64,000 bases of DNA. It comes from Antrihabitans auranticaus (lineage in GTDB: Bacteria; Actinomycetota; Actinomycetes; Mycobacteriales; Mycobacteriaceae). Shown piece by piece: positions 36,309 through 44,843 of this stretch (position 1 is the stretch's first letter; every line of letters starts with the position of its first letter). A model generated the notes under the pieces. It searched no databases. It had not been told where the DNA came from and was given only the letters and a program-made list of their open reading frames with translations. Location of the stretch: contig NZ_JAEMNW010000003.1 in NCBI RefSeq assembly GCF_016481275.1, positions 682,001 through 746,000 of the forward strand, read 5' to 3'. Made by a program: the position numbers and the translations under genes.

Positions 36309-37354
36309 TGAGTATCCGTAAGCCTCTGATCGGTTTCAGTCTGTTTGCAGTAATAGCGTTGCTGTTGACGTGGGTTATCTGGGCGACGCTCCAGCGGGGC
36401 GTGGACGGCGAGACGAATTCGTACTCGGCGACCTTTACCGACGTTCTCGGCCTCAAGGCCGGCGACGACGTCCGTATGGCCGGTGTTCGCGTCGGTCGTG
36501 TCGACAAGATCGAACTGACCGGTGAGAACCTCGCCAAGGTCGACTTTGCCGTCCAGTCGGATCAGGAGATATTCCGCAACACCCGGGCACTGGTGCGGTA
36601 CCAGAACCTGATCGGTCAGCGGTATGTCGCACTGGATGATCCGCGAGACAAGAAGACCGACCAGCCCATCGGCGAGCGGACCCCGCTCGAAAGCGGCGGC
36701 GAGATCCCGTTGGAGCAGACCGAACCCTCGTTCGACGTATCTGCCCTGCTCGGTGGCCTGCAGCCGCTCTTCGAGGTGCTGCAACCGGACCAGATCAACT
36801 CGCTGTCCGAAACCTTCATTCAGGCGCTGCAAGGCGATCAGGTTTCGCTCAGCGGGTTCCTCACGCAGGCCGCGGCGCTTGCCACGACGTTCAACGATCG
36901 TGACGCGCTGCTGACCGACGTGATCAACAACCTCAGCGGCGTGGTCAACGGGTTGGCGGCACGCAGCGGTCAATTCGAAACACTGCTGGCGCAGACCAGA
37001 ACGCTCGTCGCAGGCCTGTACGTCCAGGGCCAGGAATTGCAAGGCTCCACGGTCCGCATCGCGGACGCGACCACGTCACTCGTCGGCTTGGTGGACAAGG
37101 TGCGTCCGACCTTGGACCGAGCCCAGGATTCGACGACGCAGGCGCTGAACCTGTTGCTTGCAGCCGGCCCGAAGATGGATCAGCTTGCTTACGACGGTCC
37201 CGCGGTCCTGACCGACCTCGCTCGGACAACGTCCGAGGGTGGCTGGATCACGCTGTATTTTTGCCTCTTGGATGTCTCGCTCTACGGAGTGCTCTTCCCA
37301 CGAAATCTGTGGACCCAAGTCGGCGGTAACGCCCATTCGGAGGTGTGCCGCTGA
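36308..37354 (+). CDS. mceB: Mce family protein MceB
   Basis: A 348-aa protein with an N-terminal helix (PLIGFSLFAVIALLLTWVIWATL), an Mce domain (SYSATFTDVLGLKAGDDVRMAGVRVGRVDKIEL at about 40-72) and a helical C-terminal half with heptad-like spacing. It ends in the FCLLDVSLYGVLFPRN...GGNAHSEVCR region typical of MceB. Its ATG overlaps the MceA stop (TGATG). Length is near the 346 aa of M. tuberculosis MceB proteins. Confidence 0.93.
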   Translation: MSIRKPLIGFSLFAVIALLLTWVIWATLQRGVDGETNSYSATFTDVLGLKAGDDVRMAGVRVGRVDKIELTGENLAKVDFAVQSDQEIFRNTRALVRYQNLIGQRYVALDDPRDKKTDQPIGERTPLESGGEIPLEQTEPSFDVSALLGGLQPLFEVLQPDQINSLSETFIQALQGDQVSLSGFLTQAAALATTFNDRDALLTDVINNLSGVVNGLAARSGQFETLLAQTRTLVAGLYVQGQELQGSTVRIADATTSLVGLVDKVRPTLDRAQDSTTQALNLLLAAGPKMDQLAYDGPAVLTDLARTTSEGGWITLYFCLLDVSLYGVLFPRNLWTQVGGNAHSEVCR

Positions 37355-38427
37355 TGGTCAGCAAACTGAAATCGCGGTTCCACGGGAACAAGAACTTCTG
37401 GCTGGGGATCATCGGATCTCTGCTGATCTTCTTGCTGGTGATCGGCTCCACGCTGTTCAAGGAAGCGGGAATCGGCGAAAAGACGATCGACGCCGAGTTC
37501 GAGCAGGCGGCCGGCATGACGGCGGGTCAGAAGATCCGTGTCGCCGGTATCGAGGTCGGCCAAGTGAAGGACCTGAAGCTCGACGGTAATCGCGTTCTCG
37601 CGACGTTCAGCATCGAGAAGGGTCTGGAGCTCGGCGCCGACGCAACGGCCGAGATCAAGATGGCGACGATCCTCGGCACGCAGTACGTGGCACTGGATCC
37701 CGGCAACCCGGACAACGGGGAGCTCGAAGGCCGTCTGCTGAACACCAAGGTGCCGTTCAGCCTCGCAAAGGTCGTCAACGAGTCCGATCCGCGGTACGAG
37801 AACCAGTTCGACCGGCTCGAACAGATCGACACGAAGCAGCTCGCGCAGTCACTGGAAGTGCTGAATCAACAGTTCAGTGATCCGGCCGCGTGCCCGGAGG
37901 AAGTCAACGCCGACAACCCGCCCGACGAGCCGGCACTCTGCGCGAAGTTGATTTCGCAGTCGCTCGACAGCGTCGGTGTGCTCGCCGGAATCATCTCCGA
38001 GCGCAAGGACCAGTTCGACGCGCTTCTGAAGAACCTCGACCAGGTCAGCACGGTGCTGAGCGACAACCGCAACGGCGTTCTGGTTGTCATCACGCAGGGC
38101 CAGCAGATCGCCGAGCGAGTCATGCAGCGGCAGACGTTGATTCGTGAGCTGCTGAACAACGTCGCGACGCTGTCGGGTCAGCTCGAAGAGATGGGCCTGG
38201 AGAACGACAACCAGCTCGGTGGACTCATCCAGCAGCTGAACACGCTTTCCGAGGGCCTGGACAAGAACAGAGATCAGCTCGCGCGCTTGCTGCAGATCTT
38301 CCCGGTCACCGCGCGCCAAGCGAACAACGCATTCGGCGACGGCAACTACGTCAACGCAAGCACAGGTTGGCTCTTCCCGGATAACTGGCTGTGCTTCGCG
38401 CACGTAATCGAAGGGTGCCAGGGATGA
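37354..38427 (+). CDS. mceC: Mce family protein MceC
   Basis: A 357-aa protein with an N-terminal helix (NFWLGIIGSLLIFLLVIGSTLF), an Mce domain (IDAEFEQAAGMTAGQKIRVAGIEVGQVKDLKLDGN), and a long coiled helical part rich in Asn/Gln/Leu (NNVATLSGQLEEMGLENDNQLGGLIQQLNTLSEGL). It lacks the long Pro-rich tail seen in many mycobacterial MceC proteins (about 515 aa), so it is a short form. It overlaps MceB by TGATG. Cys pair PAACPEEV / PALCAK is in the helical region. Confidence 0.92.
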   Translation: MVSKLKSRFHGNKNFWLGIIGSLLIFLLVIGSTLFKEAGIGEKTIDAEFEQAAGMTAGQKIRVAGIEVGQVKDLKLDGNRVLATFSIEKGLELGADATAEIKMATILGTQYVALDPGNPDNGELEGRLLNTKVPFSLAKVVNESDPRYENQFDRLEQIDTKQLAQSLEVLNQQFSDPAACPEEVNADNPPDEPALCAKLISQSLDSVGVLAGIISERKDQFDALLKNLDQVSTVLSDNRNGVLVVITQGQQIAERVMQRQTLIRELLNNVATLSGQLEEMGLENDNQLGGLIQQLNTLSEGLDKNRDQLARLLQIFPVTARQANNAFGDGNYVNASTGWLFPDNWLCFAHVIEGCQG

Positions 38428-39512
38428 GGGTTCGCTCGATAGCAACAGCAATGGTGGTCTGCGCGTCGGCAACATTCGCGACGTCCTGCTCGATGCTTCC
38501 GGCTTCGCTCGGCGGCGACAAGATCACGTTCACCGCGGATTTTGCGAACGTCGCGGGTATGTACGAGGGCAACGAGGTCGCCATCCTGGGCTTGCCGGTC
38601 GGCACGATCGACAAGATCGAGCCGATGGGTCGCCTCGTTCGCGTCGAAATGACTGTCGATGGCGACGTGAAGATTCCGGCCGATGTGAAGGCGGCGGAGG
38701 TCTCCCCCTCCGTGGTCACCAACCGGCACATCGAGCTCGTCCCCGCCTACTCGGGCGAAGGGCCGACACTCGCTGACGGCGACCACATCCCGCTCGAGCG
38801 CACACGAACACCCGTTTCGCTGGACCGCGTGCTCAAGTCCCTGGACCGGATCACCGCGGACCTACAGGGGACCGGTCCAGAAGGCGCGCCCGGACCGCTC
38901 TCGGGACGCATTCTCTACAACGCGCTCAACGGAAACGGCGACAAGCTCAGGGACACCATCCAGTCTTTGTCGACGGCACTGCAGATCGGTATCGACAACA
39001 GGGATGCGGTCACCGACTCGATCGTCAAGCTGAACGAGCTGACGACGATCGTTGCGGAGAACGACCAGTCCTTGCGTGAGTTCAGTTCGAACGTAACGAA
39101 TTTGACCGGCATCCTTGCCGATCAGGCACCCGGACTGAACGCTGTTCTCGATCAGCTGGATGCGTTCCTGCGCAACACCTCGACGGTGCTGGCGGAGAAT
39201 CAGGATCAGTTGACGGGTTCGCTGGTCCGGTTGGGCAGCACGGCTGAGCTCCTGCGTGAGAACGCTCGAAATTTGACCGAGCTGATCGATGTCGGTCCGT
39301 TGCTGTTCCAGAACATCAACAACGCGATCAGCTACGACACGCATCAGATCCGCGTTCACGCGCTTCTGGACCGTTCGATTCTGGACGGCGAACTGGTGTC
39401 GCTGTTCTGCGAGCGAATTCAGATGAAGGCCGATGGCTGCCGGACCGGAAAGATGATCGATTTCGGGCCGGATTTCGGACTGACCGAGGCCATGCTGGGG
39501 ATTACGAAATGA
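38424..39512 (+). CDS. mceD: Mce family protein MceD, probable lipoprotein
   Basis: A 362-aa protein in the MceD position. It starts with a signal ending in FATSC followed by SMLPASLGG, a plausible lipobox (A-T-S-C), instead of the plain membrane helix usual for MceD. The Mce domain follows (ITFTADFANVAGMYEGNEVAILGLPVGTIDKI) and then a helical region and a Cys-containing end (SLFCERIQMKADGCRTGKMI). It is much shorter than mycobacterial MceD proteins (about 530 aa). ATGA overlap with MceC. Two of the six tunnel subunits here may therefore be lipid-anchored. Confidence 0.88.
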   Translation: MRVRSIATAMVVCASATFATSCSMLPASLGGDKITFTADFANVAGMYEGNEVAILGLPVGTIDKIEPMGRLVRVEMTVDGDVKIPADVKAAEVSPSVVTNRHIELVPAYSGEGPTLADGDHIPLERTRTPVSLDRVLKSLDRITADLQGTGPEGAPGPLSGRILYNALNGNGDKLRDTIQSLSTALQIGIDNRDAVTDSIVKLNELTTIVAENDQSLREFSSNVTNLTGILADQAPGLNAVLDQLDAFLRNTSTVLAENQDQLTGSLVRLGSTAELLRENARNLTELIDVGPLLFQNINNAISYDTHQIRVHALLDRSILDGELVSLFCERIQMKADGCRTGKMIDFGPDFGLTEAMLGITK

Positions 39513-40591
39513 CCTTTACGCGAAGTTCGAAAGTAGCGGCGCTGGTACTGGTCGCCGGAATCAGTGCGACAGGTTGTGGACTGACGGTCGACAGCCTGCC
39601 GCTCCCCAAGCCGGGAGTCGACGGCGATGCCTACGAGGTGAAGGCGGAGTTCGACAACGCTCTCAACCTGCCGGCCGACGCCAAGGTCAAGGTCAACGGT
39701 TCGGACATCGGCGTGGTGACGGCAATCTCCACGAAGGATTTCAAAGCCAACGTCACGATGGAGATCGAGAGCGTCGTCGAGCTGCCGTCCGAGGGAACAC
39801 GGGCCGAGCTGCGGCAGGCGACTCCCCTCGGTGACGTCTTCATCGCCATCTCCTTCGACAAGCTCAAGCCCGGTGAGGAGTTGCTGAAGGACGGCGGCAC
39901 CATCACCAAGACATCGGCGGGCGCGACAGTCGAGCAGCTGCTGATGTCTGCGACCACGTTGATCAACGGCGGTGCGCTGACCGAAGCAGCACGGATCATG
40001 TCCGAGGTCAGCTCCATGGTCAGTGGCCGCGGACCGACGATTCAGCACCTGATCCAGAAGTTGACGAGCGTCGTCGGCACACTGAACGAGCGCACCGACG
40101 CACTCGACGGAACGCTGAAGCAGACCGACACGCTGTTGGCGACGTTGAATCAACGTTCCGACGATCTCGGTCGGATTGCCGACTCCATCCCGTCGATGAT
40201 CTCGGTGCTCGCGCAGAACAATGCGACGATCGGCGACCTGCTCGCGAAAACAGCAGAGGCCAGCAGCGCGCTCGGTGACTTCGCCAATACGTCGGGCGAT
40301 CAGCTCAACGATCTTCTCGGCAGTGTCGACAACGTCATGACGGGCATCACCGGCTGGCAGGACAAGCTCGAGCAATTCGGCGACATCGTCCACACCCTCA
40401 CGCCGAAGATCAACTCTGCGACTCGGGCGGGTGCCATCAACAGTGACCTGATCATCGACAGCCTGAGCATCGGGCCGCTGTGGGATTCAGGAAGCCGGTG
40501 GCCGGATCTGTCCGATGTCAACGCGCTGGTCGTGAGCCTCACCGAGGTGCTCGGCCATGTGTACCAACGTATTACGACTGGGGGCAACTAA
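39509..40591 (+). CDS. mceE: Mce family lipoprotein MceE (LprK-like)
   Basis: A 360-aa lipoprotein. The signal peptide VAALVLVAGISATGC ends in a good lipobox (A-T-G-C, lipidated Cys near residue 23). The Mce domain follows (YEVKAEFDNALNLPADAKVKVNGSDIGVVTAI), then the helical tunnel region (GTLNERTDALDGTLKQTDTLLATLNQRSDDLGRI). MceE/LprK is the standard lipoprotein of Mce operons. It overlaps MceD by ATGA. The C-terminus is typical in length for this subunit. Confidence 0.93.
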   Translation: MTFTRSSKVAALVLVAGISATGCGLTVDSLPLPKPGVDGDAYEVKAEFDNALNLPADAKVKVNGSDIGVVTAISTKDFKANVTMEIESVVELPSEGTRAELRQATPLGDVFIAISFDKLKPGEELLKDGGTITKTSAGATVEQLLMSATTLINGGALTEAARIMSEVSSMVSGRGPTIQHLIQKLTSVVGTLNERTDALDGTLKQTDTLLATLNQRSDDLGRIADSIPSMISVLAQNNATIGDLLAKTAEASSALGDFANTSGDQLNDLLGSVDNVMTGITGWQDKLEQFGDIVHTLTPKINSATRAGAINSDLIIDSLSIGPLWDSGSRWPDLSDVNALVVSLTEVLGHVYQRITTGGN

Positions 40592-40592
40592 C

Positions 40593-41768
40593 ATGGGCGC
40601 CTGGGTGCGAGAGCACAAAACGTTGGTTTCCAACGTCGGACTGGTTCTTATCCTGCTGCTGGGGGCTAGCTACCTCGTCGTCAGCATCATGCGAATCAAT
40701 CCGTTCCGCGAGACCTACAACGTCACCGTGAACCTCGATCGCTCCGGTGGTATTCAGCCGAACAACGACGTGACCTATCGCGGGTTCCGCGTCGGCAAGG
40801 TGAACTCGCTGACGATCACCGATACGGGCGTTGCGGCAGAGGTCGAGATCAACAAGTCCGCGCAGATTCCTGCCGGCGGCGTTGTATCGGTGCAGGCGCT
40901 GTCGGCCGCCGGTGAGCAGTACATCGACTTCCAGCCGGAATCCGACGGTGCGCCGTACCTCGAGGACGGTGACGTCATCGAGTACAACCCCGAGAACGTC
41001 AAGACGCCGCCGCCGCTCGCCGAGGTGCTCAACAACGCGAGCACGCTGATCAACCAGGTCAACCCGGAGAAGTTCAAGGTCATCGTCGATCAGCTGGACA
41101 TCGCACTTGCGGGTGGTTCGGTACAGCTGCAGACAGTGATGAAGGGAATCAGCGAGACCGCCGCCGGTCTCGACAGCATCCTGCCGCAGACGACCGGTTT
41201 GGTCGCCAACCTGCGAACCATCATGGGCACCACGTCGTTGGCGCAACCCGACCTCGGGATCTTGACCCAGAACTCGGACGCGTTGTTCGCACAGCTGTCA
41301 GCGGCGAACGCCGAGCTGAATGCGTTCCTCGATGCGGCGCCGGGACAGTTGTCATCCCTCGGTGGGGTCGTGGACCGGATCAACGACCCGGTCACGAACT
41401 TGGCGGGGCAGTTCGACCGGATCTTCAGCGCCGGTAGCTCGCGCGCTCCGGCGTTGGCGGCACTGTTCCCCGCGCTCCGCGACGCTGGACTCGGACTGCA
41501 GCAGCCGTCCTACAACAACGAGTTCCACGTCATGGCGGACATCTGGGTTCGACCCTCCTGCCAGTACGCCGCGCCGATGCGGAACCCAACGGATGCGCAG
41601 CAGGATCAGCGCGTCTACCTGTACAAGAACTACTGCATCAATCCAGACCCGACGACGCAGGTCCGTGGCTCGGCGAACGCACCGCGGCCCAATGTTCCCG
41701 ACAACACCTCGGGTCCGCCGCCTGGCATCACCGGTGACGAGATGTCGATTCCCGAACCGGGCAACTGA
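40593..41768 (+). CDS. mceF: Mce family protein MceF
   Basis: A 391-aa protein with one N-terminal helix (NVGLVLILLLGASYLVVSIM), an Mce domain (YNVTVNLDRSGGIQPNNDVTYRGFRVGKVNSL), a helical body, and a Cys-containing segment (DIWVRPSCQYAAPMRNP ... YLYKNYCINP) before a short Pro-rich tail. MceF closes the standard A-F set. It is shorter than M. tuberculosis MceF (about 516 aa). ATG 40593 lies one base after the MceE stop, with GGGGG upstream. A stem-loop follows the gene. Confidence 0.93.
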   Translation: MGAWVREHKTLVSNVGLVLILLLGASYLVVSIMRINPFRETYNVTVNLDRSGGIQPNNDVTYRGFRVGKVNSLTITDTGVAAEVEINKSAQIPAGGVVSVQALSAAGEQYIDFQPESDGAPYLEDGDVIEYNPENVKTPPPLAEVLNNASTLINQVNPEKFKVIVDQLDIALAGGSVQLQTVMKGISETAAGLDSILPQTTGLVANLRTIMGTTSLAQPDLGILTQNSDALFAQLSAANAELNAFLDAAPGQLSSLGGVVDRINDPVTNLAGQFDRIFSAGSSRAPALAALFPALRDAGLGLQQPSYNNEFHVMADIWVRPSCQYAAPMRNPTDAQQDQRVYLYKNYCINPDPTTQVRGSANAPRPNVPDNTSGPPPGITGDEMSIPEPGN

Positions 41769-41777
41769 TCGACCGCG

Positions 41778-41809
41778 ACACCCCCAGCGGGCATACTCGC
41801 TGGGGGTGT
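41778..41809. terminator. Stem-loop after mceF
   Basis: ACACCCCCAGCG (41778-41789) and CGCTGGGGGTGT (41798-41809) form a perfect 12-bp stem with an 8-nt loop, 9 nt after the mceF stop. No T-tract follows. It may terminate the mce transcript or, if read-through is partial, lower expression of the mas genes and protect the upstream mRNA from decay. Confidence 0.7.
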
Positions 41810-41824
41810 TGCCGTGTCATGTGA

Positions 41825-41836
41825 CCGCAATTGCGG
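41825..41836. promoter_or_regulatory. Perfect 12-bp palindrome upstream of first mas gene
   Basis: CCGCAATTGCGG is self-complementary over all 12 bases. It lies between the post-mceF stem-loop and the ATG at 41864, 28 nt upstream of that start, where a promoter or operator for the mas genes would be expected. Could also be chance. Confidence 0.3.
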
Positions 41837-41863
41837 ATTGGAAAGAAAGTTTGATGTGTATTC

Positions 41864-42394
41864 ATGCCTGAAGCCAAAGTGAGTTCGAAGAAGTCGAGGG
41901 GACTCGGTCCGAAGCAGAAACGGTATGGCGCACTGCTGCTGGCCGCGCTGCTGCTGATCGGGCTCTCGGTCGCCGCAACCCGACTCTTTTGGCCGAACGA
42001 CAAAGAGGACGATGTTTCGGAGGTGCAGAAGCAGTTCTGTGACTTCGCGCGGTCACTCATCACGCTCGATTACAACGACTGGGACGGGTATTTCGCCTCG
42101 ATCTCGGGCAAGACCTCTGGCGAGGCGAAAGAGACCGTCGAGCGGAACTTCGGCAGCCAGGAAACTCGTGATGCGGTCACTGCGTCACAGCTGCGGCGTG
42201 AAGTGCTCAGCAACGACTGCGGAGTGAAGTCGGAAAGCAGCGACCGCGTCGACTTCATTGCTTTCCTGGTCGCGAAATCGACCAATGCGGAGGGCACGTT
42301 CGTAGAGCAGTTCGCCATCACCGGCGAGACGAAACGCGCCGGCGATTCGTGGTCCATCACCAAGGTCGATCTACCGATCCTCGCTCCGTACTGA
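41864..42394 (+). CDS. Mce-associated membrane protein (Mas), first copy
   Basis: A 176-aa one-pass protein. A basic N-terminus (KVSSKKSRGLGPKQKRYG) is followed by a membrane helix (ALLLAALLLIGLSVAATRLFW) and an external domain with the Mas pattern FCDFARSLITLDYNDWDGYFASISGKTSGE ... ETRDAVTASQLRREVLSNDCG. Two Cys residues (FCDFA, NDCGV) may be bridged. Mas proteins stabilise Mce complexes in mycobacteria. It is 95 bp after mceF, past a stem-loop. The stop overlaps the next ATG (TGATG). Confidence 0.85.
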   Translation: MPEAKVSSKKSRGLGPKQKRYGALLLAALLLIGLSVAATRLFWPNDKEDDVSEVQKQFCDFARSLITLDYNDWDGYFASISGKTSGEAKETVERNFGSQETRDAVTASQLRREVLSNDCGVKSESSDRVDFIAFLVAKSTNAEGTFVEQFAITGETKRAGDSWSITKVDLPILAPY

Positions 42395-42948
42395 TGGCTC
42401 CCGACAACGCGAAGCGCACACCGGTCAAGCCGACGGCTACCAAGCCGAGAGCCCTTGTCGTCGCGGTCGCGGTATTGAGCGTGCTGATCGTCGTCATGAC
42501 GATTGCAGCGGCAGCGTTCTACGCCAAGTACCGAACCGCATCCGACAAGAACGACGCCGCGGTAGCCGCGGAGGGTGCGCGCCGGGAAGCGTGTCTGTAT
42601 GCCGCCAGGTTGGTGTCGTTCGACTACCGCTCGTTGGACACCTACTTCACCCGGATTGCCGACGGGGCGTCGGGCGATTGGAAGGCGAACTTCGAGTCGA
42701 GCATCGCGCAGACGCGCGATTCGCTAACTGCCAGTCGGTCGGTCGCATCTGCGGGCGACGTCCAATGTGGCTTGGTCGAAGGTGACGAGTCGAGCGCGAC
42801 AGTCGTCATCGTCGCAGCTCAGAGCATTGTCAGCGGAGATCCTCCGAGCGCGCCGAGCAATAGCCAGGTATACATGGTCGCGATGATGGTGAACGACGGC
42901 GGCAAGTGGTTTTGCGACAAGCTAGTAACGTCGCTCAACGGGGGCTGA
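42394..42948 (+). CDS. Mce-associated membrane protein (Mas), second copy
   Basis: A 184-aa homologue of the preceding protein: a basic N-terminus, one membrane helix (ALVVAVAVLSVLIVVMTIAAAAFYA) and an external domain with ACLYAARLVSFDYRSLDTYFTRIADGASGDWKANFESSIAQTRDSLTASRSVASAGDVQCG. The YDYxxLDxYF motif and the two Cys residues line up with the first copy. The fold is that of NTF2-like Mas domains. It is translated by overlap from the first gene, so the two are probably made together. Confidence 0.85.
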   Translation: MAPDNAKRTPVKPTATKPRALVVAVAVLSVLIVVMTIAAAAFYAKYRTASDKNDAAVAAEGARREACLYAARLVSFDYRSLDTYFTRIADGASGDWKANFESSIAQTRDSLTASRSVASAGDVQCGLVEGDESSATVVIVAAQSIVSGDPPSAPSNSQVYMVAMMVNDGGKWFCDKLVTSLNGG

Positions 42949-43067
42949 AGGATCCAGCCATGGCCGAACGTGCACCACACCCCCGGCCGTACCGATTGGC
43001 TGGCTGTACCGGCTTGCGCACGCAAGCTTGACGACACGGCGCTTTGCGCCGGGAAAGTTCGAGACGC

Positions 43068-43985
43068 ATGGGTTCCAAGGACGACGCGCACGAGGCCAAC
43101 GCAAATGCAGACGACCTAGTCGAGGTGGATGCGACGACAGAGACCGAACAGAAGACCAGTCTCGCGAAGCCGTCGAAGCAAGATCCCGATCCGGCCCCTG
43201 CTGCCGAGACCACTGCTGCCGAGACCACTGCTGCCGAGACCACTGCAGCCGATGCGCCCGACGCTGCAGCCGCCGAAACAGCAGACTCGACCGAGCCGGC
43301 CGCGCCAACGGGTGCCCGTCAGGCACCGGTCTGGGCCGTTGCTGCGCTCGGTGGCGTCCTCGTTGTGCTCCTGATCGGTATGTTCATCAACTGGAACCCG
43401 TGGTTCGGTCCGGAAAAGGGCCTGCCGGTTTTCAGCGGCAAGGCGGGACGTCTGCTCGACGATCAGCAAGCCGACAAGGATGCCGCCCGCGACGCTGGGT
43501 GTGACATCGCGACCAAGCTGCTGACGTACGACTACAACAACGTCGACGAGTTCTTCGACAACGTGCGTCAGGTGACGACGGGGACCTTCGGCCGCGGCTT
43601 CGCAGCCGACAGTGCCGCGCTACGGGACATGTTCATGCAGGGGCAGGTCACGTCGCGGCCCGAGAACGTCGAGTGCGAGGTCGTCATGTCCGGCGACGAA
43701 ACGACGCGCGTGCTGGTCACGGCGACTCAGATGTCGTCGAGCATCGACACCCAGGGCAAGGAACAGTCCGAGCAGGCGGAACTGTACGTCGATCTGGAGA
43801 AGGTCGACGGCCGCTGGCTGGCGGGTGACCTCAGCCCCGTGAAGTCGGCTTCGGGCCAGCAGCCCGGTGGTGTGCCGGGTTCACAGCCGGGAGTGGACCC
43901 CAACGCAGGGCAACAACCGCCCGCTACCGAGGGCCAGCCCGCACCCGGCGAGGCGCCGGCACCGGAGGCACCGCCCGCGCCCTAG
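43068..43985 (+). CDS. Mce-associated protein (Mas), third copy with low-complexity ends
   Basis: A 305-aa protein. The N-terminal 90 residues are acidic and Ala/Thr-rich and include the repeat ETTAAETTAAETTAA. A membrane helix follows (VWAVAALGGVLVVLLIGMFI), then a Mas-like external domain (AGCDIATKLLTYDYNNVDEFFDNVRQVTTGTFGRGF ... ENVECEVVMSG) and a Pro/Gly/Gln-rich tail of about 45 residues. It is the longest of the three. ATG 43068 is chosen over a TTG eight codons upstream. A 119-bp gap separates it from the second copy, so it may have separate control. Confidence 0.83.
   Translation: MGSKDDAHEANANADDLVEVDATTETEQKTSLAKPSKQDPDPAPAAETTAAETTAAETTAADAPDAAAAETADSTEPAAPTGARQAPVWAVAALGGVLVVLLIGMFINWNPWFGPEKGLPVFSGKAGRLLDDQQADKDAARDAGCDIATKLLTYDYNNVDEFFDNVRQVTTGTFGRGFAADSAALRDMFMQGQVTSRPENVECEVVMSGDETTRVLVTATQMSSSIDTQGKEQSEQAELYVDLEKVDGRWLAGDLSPVKSASGQQPGGVPGSQPGVDPNAGQQPPATEGQPAPGEAPAPEAPPAP
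43203..43247 (+). repeat. Three 15-bp tandem repeats inside the third mas gene
   Basis: The unit GCCGAGACCACTGCT is repeated at 43203, 43218 and 43233, with one base changed at the end of the last copy. It encodes AETTA three times in the cytoplasmic N-terminal region. As the unit is a multiple of three, copy number could vary between strains without a frameshift. Confidence 0.9.
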
Positions 43986-44004
43986 CGGTGGAAGGCCCTA
44001 GCGG

Positions 44005-44523
44005 TCAGAACAGCGTCATGACCTCACGCTCGGCATTCTGTGCCGGGCGTTTGGTCGTTTTCTTGGGTGCCTTCGTCTCGAGTACCGCCGCACTCGCGGC
44101 AGCTTCGCGGGCCGCCTCGCCGGCTAGCGCGTCGGCAAGTTCGTTGTAGTAATTGCCGACGTGGCCGCGGACCCAGCGAAAGCGCACCGGGCCGGACCGT
44201 TCCGCGATGGCGCGATCTATTCGCTGGATCAGCTCGAGGTTCTTGACCTCTTCACCTGCTGACGTGCGCCAGTTCTTCCGCTTCCAACCGGGCAACCACT
44301 CGGAGGCGCACTTGATCGCGTATTGCGAGTCGCTCTCGATGAGCAACGGCTCCGGGCCGGGGTGCGCCACTATCGCCTCCATGACAGCGCGCAGCTCGGC
44401 GATCTGGTTGGTCCCGACCGCCGCGCCCCCGCTGGCGTGCGGGCCGGTGTGATCGACCCATGCCCATCCGATTGCACCACCCGGATTGCGCAGGCAAGAC
44501 CCATCGGTACTCACAATGATCAT
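44005..44523 (-). CDS. rnhA: Ribonuclease HI
   Basis: A 172-aa enzyme that cuts RNA in RNA-DNA hybrids. The metal-binding residues are Asp7 (VSTDGSC), Glu43 (IAELRA), Asp65 (ESDSQYA) and the last Asp in NELADALA. The basic handle region WLPGWKRKNWRTS is present. After the RNase H fold comes a 35-residue Ala/Lys-rich extension (AAREAAASAAVLETKAPKKTTKRPAQNAER) of unknown role. The ATG at 44523 lies behind GGTCGGGGAC; ten more codons are open upstream. Convergent with the mas genes. Confidence 0.93.
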   Translation of the reverse strand: MIIVSTDGSCLRNPGGAIGWAWVDHTGPHASGGAAVGTNQIAELRAVMEAIVAHPGPEPLLIESDSQYAIKCASEWLPGWKRKNWRTSAGEEVKNLELIQRIDRAIAERSGPVRFRWVRGHVGNYYNELADALAGEAAREAAASAAVLETKAPKKTTKRPAQNAEREVMTLF

Positions 44524-44843
44524 GTCCCCGACCTTAATTGGACCCGCCGACAAGTCGGCGTAGCTGACTTCGGTTTGGCTGGACTTTCTCGCAAAGATCT
44601 AGTCCCGAAAAAGGTTGAGTGCACCGCGAACCCGTACCGCTCTGTAACGGGAGTTGCCGATGTTGCGTGTGTGCTACCTCTCGTTCGGGTGCCGGATGAC
44701 CGTACTACACCCAGCAGGTGAATTGGAAGGGTTTTGCGTTACCGGCTTGTTACCGTGAAGCGACGAACGGGGTTCACCCAAAAGCATTGGCGCGCAGCAT
44801 CTTCCAATCGAATCGCCATCCTGTCGCACACGCTCGTCCGGCG
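44524..44843. other. Intergenic region without a supported gene
   Basis: 320 bp between the RNase H start and the end of the L-2-hydroxyglutarate oxidase gene, both on the minus strand. It should carry the RNase H promoter. A long plus-strand frame begins here but is the mirror image of the oxidase gene. I see no RNA gene or notable repeat. Confidence 0.5.

Noticed and set aside
42960-43031. A 23-codon frame (ATG 42960) with a fair AAGGA site after the second mas gene
   Set aside because: The product is short and Pro/Arg-rich, with no membrane segment or pattern, and contains the repeats of the intergenic region. A leader role is possible but nothing beyond the ribosome site supports it.
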